Shown here piece after piece: positions 58,160 through 64,000 of a stretch of 64,000 nt of DNA. The stretch is taken from contig WSYH01000263.1 in the NCBI GenBank assembly GCA_036426205.1, positions 124,001 through 188,000 of the forward strand, given 5' to 3'. The position numbers were made by a program, and so were the translations under genes. Positions within the stretch are counted from its first letter, which is position 1. Each line of letters begins with the position of its first letter. The DNA is from Ascaphus truei (lineage: Eukaryota; Chordata; Amphibia; Anura; Ascaphidae). Under the pieces are notes generated by a model. It was given only the letters and a program-made list of their open reading frames with translations. It did no database searches and was not told the origin of the DNA.

Positions 58160-58690
58160 ACTGCATGCCTGGGGTGTCACCGTGCCTCACACTGCCATTC
58201 CTTCACACATGGGCGGAGCATCTGAATAAATACAGGGTAAATACTGTATGCCTGGGGTGTCACTCCTCGTGCCTCACTGCCATTCCTTCACACATGGGCG
58301 GAGCATCTGAATAAATACAGGGTAAATACTGTATGCCTGGGGTGTCACTCCTCGTGCCTCACACTGCCATTCCTTCACACATGGGTGGAGCATCTGAATA
58401 AATACAGGGTAAATACTGTATGCCTGGGGTGTCACTCCTCGTGCCTCACACTGCCATTCCTTCACACATGGGCGGACTATCTGAATAAAATACACGTGTA
58501 AATACTGTATGCCTGGGGTGTCACTCCTCGTGCCTCACACTGCCATTCCTTCACACATGGGCGGAGCATCTGAATAAATACAGGGTAAATACTGTATGCC
58601 TGGGGTGTCACTCCTCGTGCCTCACACTCCCATTCCTTCACACATGGGCGGAGCATCTGAATAAATACAGGGTAAATACTGGTTGCCGTG
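58160..58690. repeat. 87-bp minisatellite, about 6 copies
   Basis: Unit GCCTGGGGTGTCACTCCTCG, TGCCTCACACTGCCATTCCT, TCACACATGGGCGGAGCATC, TGAATAAATACAGGGTAAAT, ACTGTAT. Copies are nearly identical, with one 85-bp unit. The minus frame is open because 87 is divisible by 3. Confidence 0.92.
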
Positions 58691-59093
58691 TGTGTTTTGG
58701 TTTCCTGGGGAGATTCATCTGGAGTGAGATCAGGATAGTGAGGCTTTGCCAGGGAGGATGAACATGTTTTGTATTAGCTGGGAGAGATCCCCGTGGAGTG
58801 GGAAGATTGCATTTTACATTTGACCTGCTACAGTCTACTCATCATTCATATCACAACAGCTTAGAAAGAGCTGGCAGCAAGAAGGATTATGCTTCTTTCT
58901 GCCCTCACTCTGCTGGCTTAGGGTCTTTGTTTCACAATCGCCTCAACAATTTGATGCAAAGATCCGTGCTTACAGGGCTGATAAGTGAATGACTGCCCTT
59001 GTTTTTCTGGCAGCCTTTTCTGCTGTGATGGGAGTTTGCTTTCTTGGCTCCTGCTCCGTAGACTGCCTGACCAACCCGGACATTGTTATTTTG
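58691..59093. other. Non-coding, no gene seen
   Basis: No recognised content. Confidence 0.3.
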
Positions 59094-59101
59094 CTCTAGC
59101 A

Positions 59102-59276
59102 CAGGAGTGTCAAAGTCAGTCCTCAAGGGCCATCAACAAGCTAGGTTTTATGGATAGCCCTGCTTCAGCAAAGCTGGCTCCGTCTGTCCCAGCTTCAGCA
59201 CAGGTGGCTCAATCAGTGGGATATCCTGAAAACCTGACTTGTTGGTGGCCCTAGAGAACTGAGTTTGACACCCCTG
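59102..59276. mobile_element. hAT MITE (175 bp) with 8-bp target duplication
   Basis: Flanked by CTCTAGCA at 59094-59101 and 59277-59284. Ends CAGGAGTGTCAAAGTCAGTC and ACTGAGTTTGACACCCCTG are inverted. An 8-bp duplication and CAG(G)GGTGTCAAA ends are diagnostic of the hAT superfamily. The interior shares the TCAGCACAGGTGGCTCA core with copies at 21137, 24097 and 26249, so it classifies them all. Confidence 0.9.
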
Positions 59277-59329
59277 CTCTAGCAAGTGACAGCAGGGAGA
59301 TGTGGGGTCTTGTAAGAGATGTGTGCAGA

Positions 59330-59565
59330 GGTACATGTATGTATGTATGTATGTATGTATGGCACTATGTAAGAGATGTGTGCAGAGGTACATGTATGTA
59401 TGTATGTATGGCACTATGTAAGAGTATGTATGTATGTATGTATGTATGTATGTATGTATGTATGGCACTATGTAAGAGATGTGTGCAGAGGTACATGTAT
59501 GTATGTATGTATGGCACTATGTAAGAGATGTGTGTATGTACCGTATATGTAAGAGATATGTGCAG
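59330..59565. repeat. (TATG)n microsatellite interrupted by a 31-bp unit
   Basis: Runs of GTAT alternate with GCACTATGTAAGAGATGTGT then GCAGAGGTACA, at least four times. The same GTAAGAGATGTGTGCAGAGG phrase starts the dispersed repeat at 30616, so the microsatellite grew at the edge of that element. Confidence 0.85.
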
Positions 59566-59569
59566 AGTT

Positions 59570-60230
59570 ACATATAATGGAGACTGATTTGGGTGAATTA
59601 TATCTTGGCTTTATTGAGCCTGTTCCTTTATCCAGGCAAAACATACAAAAACAACAACATAACAAACCCCTATCCCTGTGTAAGGGTAACTTACTTCCCC
59701 AGACCCTGTCCGCAGGACTGGAGGGATATCCCCATTACCAGCCTATCACCCCAAAGTCTCAGGAGGAACCTTAAGCAGGTGGGCCTCCCTGTCAGTCTCT
59801 GGTAGGTTCCTGGGTCCTCTATGCCCAGGAAATATAGGTGCCTGGGTTTCTTGATCTCAGCACAGCCTTTGTGCTCAAAACACTGTCTGTGTGCAGGCTT
59901 CTCTGCTCTCCTTCTGTCAGCCCAAAGGTGAGCTAAGGAGTCTCCTGTGTCTCACATGAGGCTTTTTACAGAGCTCTCATTAGTCCAGGTGGAGACTCGT
60001 TAATTGAGTGGCTGCAATTAACTATCTCTCTGCTGGATTCTCAGAGCTCTGAGGCTGCTTTATTTAACCAGGGATAAGTCCCTGTCAGGTCTGCTGCAGA
60101 CCCCAGAACAAGCTGACAATGCCAAGTCACACAGTGTAACATCCCAGTGACATGTAGCTGGCTCTGCAGACACAAGGTTTTACACAGCAGCTTTTCTGAA
60201 AACAGGAGCCAGACGAATATGTGTTAGTGT
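59570..60230. repeat. Dispersed LTR-like repeat, copy 2
   Basis: Same family and orientation as 30600-31250 (shared CTATCCCTGT, TAACTTACTTCCCC, GGGATATCCCCATTACCAGC, CAGTCTCTGGTAGGTTCCTG). No ORF. Confidence 0.65.
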
Positions 60231-61750
60231 TACGTCCCTCAATGTGTTAGTGTTACGTCCCTCAATGTGTTACATCTCAGAAGTAAAAGGTAGGTCAACT
60301 GCAATGAATGTTTATTTTTGTTACACTAAAAGCAGCCAGTCCACACTTTGAAACATCTCATTGAATGGCCAAGTACAGATGTAGCAGACAGTAGAGCAAC
60401 GCACTGCGTAAAAAACACGCATTGTATATTGTGCCAAGTATCCTAGGTGTATTGGGGAGCGCATGTATATATGTGGGAAGAAAAAAACAAGCAAAATAGT
60501 GCAAATATGTCTTTCAAATGTTTGATGTTCAGTGATTTCTTAGTAGAATCTGGAGAAATTTGTACAGTACTTACAAATTTCTCCATACAAACGTGTGCAT
60601 AAAGGTTTCTTTATCCTGAAACAGCACCTTTTACCAAGATGTATGGATATAAATGAATGCTGGAACCTTTGTTAGGATAGAACAGAAATACAGGACAGAG
60701 CGCAGACTCTTCACATTTTATCTTCTTAAAATACAAAGTATAAAAATGCACTCACATTTTACAAAATATAATCACATATTTAGGATAATAATAACCACAC
60801 CACCAGAACTCTGCTTCCAAAATCTGTATGGCGTGTGACGCCTGCTCTCACGTGTCTGGAAGGGAATCCCTCAGAATGACTGGAGATCGCGCTGTTGGCA
60901 TGCAGCTGTTTCTGAGCACGCCCTCCTCTGACGTCACTCTCAATCGTCACGTCTCTCCTGATGAAACCTGCATAGGTGAAACGCGTAGAGTGTGATCCAG
61001 TATCGGGTAGCAGAGGGACACATGAGCTGAGGCCGGTCTGCACTACCAATCCTGATCCCACGCTGTCGGAAGGCGCCTCCTGTAGACGTGACATATATAC
61101 CTGCGCTCCCAATACACCTTGGATACTTGTCACCTTTGGAATGAGGAAAAGCAATCTACATAAAGGGTTGAAGCTGCATTTTATTTTACTTATCACATAT
61201 TCACTTGAGTATTTGTCACCAATATATTATATAGAATTGAATTATATGCATTTATTATAAGTCACCAATGCACTATTTGTATATAGATTTAAGCGCCAAT
61301 ATATAACTATTGTTTTGTCTGATTGTATATTGAGCGCATTAAGAAAATGACTATTTCAATTAGAGCTGCTTTACATCTCATGAAATATAACGCCAGCATT
61401 GGCGCAATGTGTCGCATTACCAGAAGCAATACGGTCTCCTATATCTGCATGTGGAGCTAGCTTTTGGAATTTGACAAGCTGCCACTCTGAATGTGTTCCA
61501 GCTAGTTACCTAAAAGTGCAAGTTACATTGTGCAAGAGGTCAGGTGCATGACCCTTGTACCCGCGACCCTTGCCTATTCTGTTTACCACTCACCCAATAA
61601 ACACAGACAACCTTGTTGGGTACAAATGGCCACAGCCTTTTATTAAACATAACAGTAACCCTCATGGACCTGGTCAGTAAGTAGCCCAAACCGAGTGAAC
61701 CAGATTCTGCTACATAAGCACTATTTGTTGATAACACCAGGGGTCCCTCT
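60231..61750. other. Non-coding, repeat-like, unassigned
   Basis: A short duplication GTGTTAGTGTTACGTCCCTCAA occurs twice at 60220-60265. The phrase CTGATGAAACCTGCATAGGT then GAAACGCGTAG at 60957 looks like part of a dispersed repeat. No ORF. Confidence 0.4.
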
Positions 61751-61756
61751 TACAAG

Positions 61757-62730
61757 TGTAACCCTTTCTGGATTTCCTACAGGGCCCCGTGGTCCCGCTT
61801 ACCTCCATTACGGGAGGCGGGGGGGGGGGGGGGGGTTGCGACAGTTGGTGGCGGGCGACCTGGTCGCTAGAGGCTCCCTCCGCAGGGCGCCGCCATATTG
61901 AAATGTCACACATGCGCAGGAGACTTGCGCATGCGCAGTGATAGCGCCAGAGTGGCAGCCATTGCAGCAGAGGGCTCTGAGGAGAAGTACAGCCCCCAGG
62001 ATGCATAGGGGCAAGGAGCACATGTCACGTGAGAGCCAATGGGAAACTAAGATTCCCTGCTGCCTGGAATAGATACATTTGGTGCACCAGTGACCATGCC
62101 AGTCAGAAGAGGGTAGTGTCCAGGGAGCAGTGCTCCCCTGGACTAGGCCAGATTTTCCCCTTTAGGCCCCAGTTCGGCCCGGACTCACTGTAGCTTGTGG
62201 CTGCTATAGGGAAAGCCCATAGTCAGGGACCTTTCCCCAGTAGCTGCATTTAGTCAGGTACAGCACCGGTGAGACGCCACACGGTGACTGCGACCTGTGG
62301 TCTGGGATCAGACCATCTATGCGGTAAAGGCGGTAAGGTGATATTATCCACGCCGGAATTCACCCCACGCGGAGGCGGACACCATCACGGATGACAACGT
62401 TGGATCAGATGGATCCTCTTTGTTATTCTACATTACCCGGGTGCAGGAGACCCGGGCAGGTACGTTACCACGTGCACCAACACTCCACGGGATAGCACTA
62501 TCTCCAACACTTTGGGTGGGCCTTGACATTGGCAAAGGGACATCAGGATATTGGAGCCTGGCACCCAATGTACTCTGGGGTCACTCACTGTTGGTATCTA
62601 GTTGGGGGCTATAATACTGTGGGGTACAGGATACCAATGTTATTGTGTTCAGTAAAGGTTGTTAGCATATATTTGTGTGCGTGTATCATTGGTATTGTTC
62701 CTGTAAGGGTCCATCCCGCCAAATCGGAAT
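61757..62730 (+). mobile_element. Probable LTR followed by a PBS-like site
   Basis: A stretch without ORFs, with a CpG-rich block (61800-61960), a run of about 17 G (61811-61828) and a possible poly(A) signal (AGTAAA at 62651), ends CCCTTGCA near 62730. It is followed two bases later by TGGAGGCGCTG, the first 11 bases of the PBS at 3958 and 9441 but on the + strand. The left border (TGTAACCC at 61757) is a guess. The sequence after it (62851-62876, CTCCCATAGGGTGGGGGAAA) resembles 18079-18092, after the similar site in the insert at 17345. Confidence 0.42.
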
Positions 62731-62739
62731 CCCTTGCAG

Positions 62740-63535
62740 GTGGAGGCGCTGTCACCATAAGAATCAGGTAAACCCCAGTCTCCCAGCGGAGGTTCAGGCC
62801 TTCTGTGAGCCACAGGTAACGAACCACACACACCATAGCCGCCAGATCTCCCATAGGGTGGGGGAAAGTGCGCTACACAAGTACAACCGCACCTGGCCCA
62901 GACCTAAGATCGCATCCTTTAAACCCCTCACATTCTTCCAAATTAACCACCTGGGCAAAAAATTACCAGACTGTGACAAATGTAATACCAGCACTCTTCC
63001 ATGCTTCCTTATTTCCTCCCTCTTTTTTCCAAGTAAAAGTTACATTGCATGCATAAAGGCTTAATGCTCCAATCCTCCTTTGCAATAAATACCACAACAA
63101 GTAATAAATGAGACAACATAATGTTAAGTTGGAAGAGAAAAGGTCTGTTAAAAAGGTCTGAGAAAACATCTGTTAAAAACCCTTAACTGCCTGCCAGCCC
63201 TAATGCGTTAGTCCCATTGTAAAAGGGGGGACCTCCTTCACCTATCGCCTGCACTCCCTCGCCCGCTGGCTGCCCAGGATGCTTTGGCTCAACGTCTCAC
63301 ATAGTGGCCACGTAAACCCAACCGTACGGGTGGCGTCCTGCTTTCCCACGTGTTGATTGGGCATAGCAGGCCCAACTGCACCACCGGCGCCTCTATCCTG
63401 TCAATCAGTTCTTGGGGTTCTACCCGGGCTCTCCTGCAAAGTAGGTGCCCATATCTTTGACTGCCCTCAGCATCACCGCTGAACATAGCTGGTGCAGTAG
63501 TTCTGCCACCCGGAGGACCCATAACCTGGGGCTGA
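62740..63535. other. Leader or internal retroelement sequence, no gene seen
   Basis: No convincing ORF. The left part may be leader of the LTR element above; the right part may be the 3' end of the SGNH-bearing element below. Confidence 0.3.
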
Positions 63536-63539
63536 CACG

Positions 63540-64000
63540 CCAACGCTAAACATATACCATTCTTCCCATAATATCCTTTTGATATTCTTTAGGATTAGGT
63601 CTAGCCCATTCTCTGACAAATGCACTCCATCCTGTCTGTGCCAACTGCTCTCTTTTGTATTAATCTCCCCGTGTTTGAGTAGCATCCCCTCGCAAGCGAG
63701 GATGAATCTGTCCATGGTTGTGTTTATTTTTCTTCTGGCTTTATCCACGCCCACCCAGTTTTTCGCCCTCTTCATGTCATCTTGGGATGATTTCTGACCA
63801 GATGATTACAACCACCTTCCATAGTGCCCTTAACCGGCGCAGTCTGGTTGCCATTGGTCGATCAGTTCTAACGATTTTCTTTGTGCCAAATTGTTCCCGC
63901 CCAGGTGCAAGAGAATGATGTCCGGCTTTACCTTGAATTGTGCTAGGGCTTTCACCAGGGCTGGTAGTAGATTGTGCCAGCGCATACCTCAGCAATTGCA
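63540..64000 (-). pseudogene. SGNH-hydrolase domain fragment of a retroelement (Ngaro/DIRS-like)
   Basis: The minus-strand translation gives KPDIILLHLGGNNL (about 63885-63925), the GxND block of SGNH hydrolases with Asp replaced by Asn, then ALWKVVVIIWSEIIPR, ARRKINTTMDRF and WHRQDGVHLSENGLDL (about 63600-63640), which is the DxxH block with catalytic Asp and His. The pieces are in different frames, so it is broken. In vertebrates this domain layout (esterase-like, function in the element unknown) is known from tyrosine-recombinase retrotransposons such as Ngaro. The RT and recombinase would lie beyond the right edge. A host or LTR-element origin cannot be excluded. Confidence 0.65.

Overview
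This is a vertebrate nuclear DNA window, most probably from a frog or toad (anuran). It is gene-poor and dense in transposons and minisatellites. The only host gene I can support is SPAG17, a central-apparatus protein of motile cilia and sperm flagella. Two of its N-terminal exons lie on the + strand at 35873-36013 and 36756-36815 with proper splice sites. The amphibian call rests on repeat content: Ty3/gypsy elements with a PNMA-like gag start, L2/CR1-type and RTE-type LINEs, an SGNH-hydrolase fragment like those of Ngaro/DIRS elements, and palindromic hAT-type MITEs. It is an inference from repeat style, not a database match. I saw no bacterial operon, tRNA, rRNA or CRISPR array.

Layout. 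1-4430: a broken minus-strand Ty3/gypsy element (RNase H, RT, protease, zinc-knuckle gag, gag start, PBS, 5' LTR with a 22-bp minisatellite). 5074-11138: a complete, very young minus-strand LTR element (TGTAGCC...GGCTACA LTRs, CAAT target duplication, PPT, PBS) that has no pol. It carries one ~845-codon frame that shares only its PNMA-like N-terminus with the gypsy gag. This is the best candidate for something undescribed. 12884-13371: a palindromic MITE. 13955-19110: RTE-type LINE pieces interrupted by a tRNA-derived SINE and an LTR-like insert. 18285-35605: a run of minisatellites (48, 62, 45, 44, 32 and 65 bp units; the 44-bp array is about 3 kb) with MITEs between them.

35698-47395: the SPAG17 segment appears twice in tandem. 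The second copy is riddled with single-base indels, ends at a 4-N gap, and is most likely a false duplication from unpolished long reads. A second 4-N gap at 54633 is also flanked by a noisy local duplication. 48545-51860: two L2/CR1-like LINEs joined tail to tail. 51853-56145: two minisatellite families (28 and 72 bp), each present in both orientations. 57070-64000: MITEs, an 87-bp minisatellite, a hAT MITE with a clear 8-bp target duplication, a probable LTR with a PBS-like motif, and the SGNH-hydrolase fragment at the right edge.

The long open frames inside minisatellites arise because the repeat units lack stop codons. They should not be read as proteins. Repeat copy numbers and indels should be treated with caution because parts of the sequence look uncorrected.
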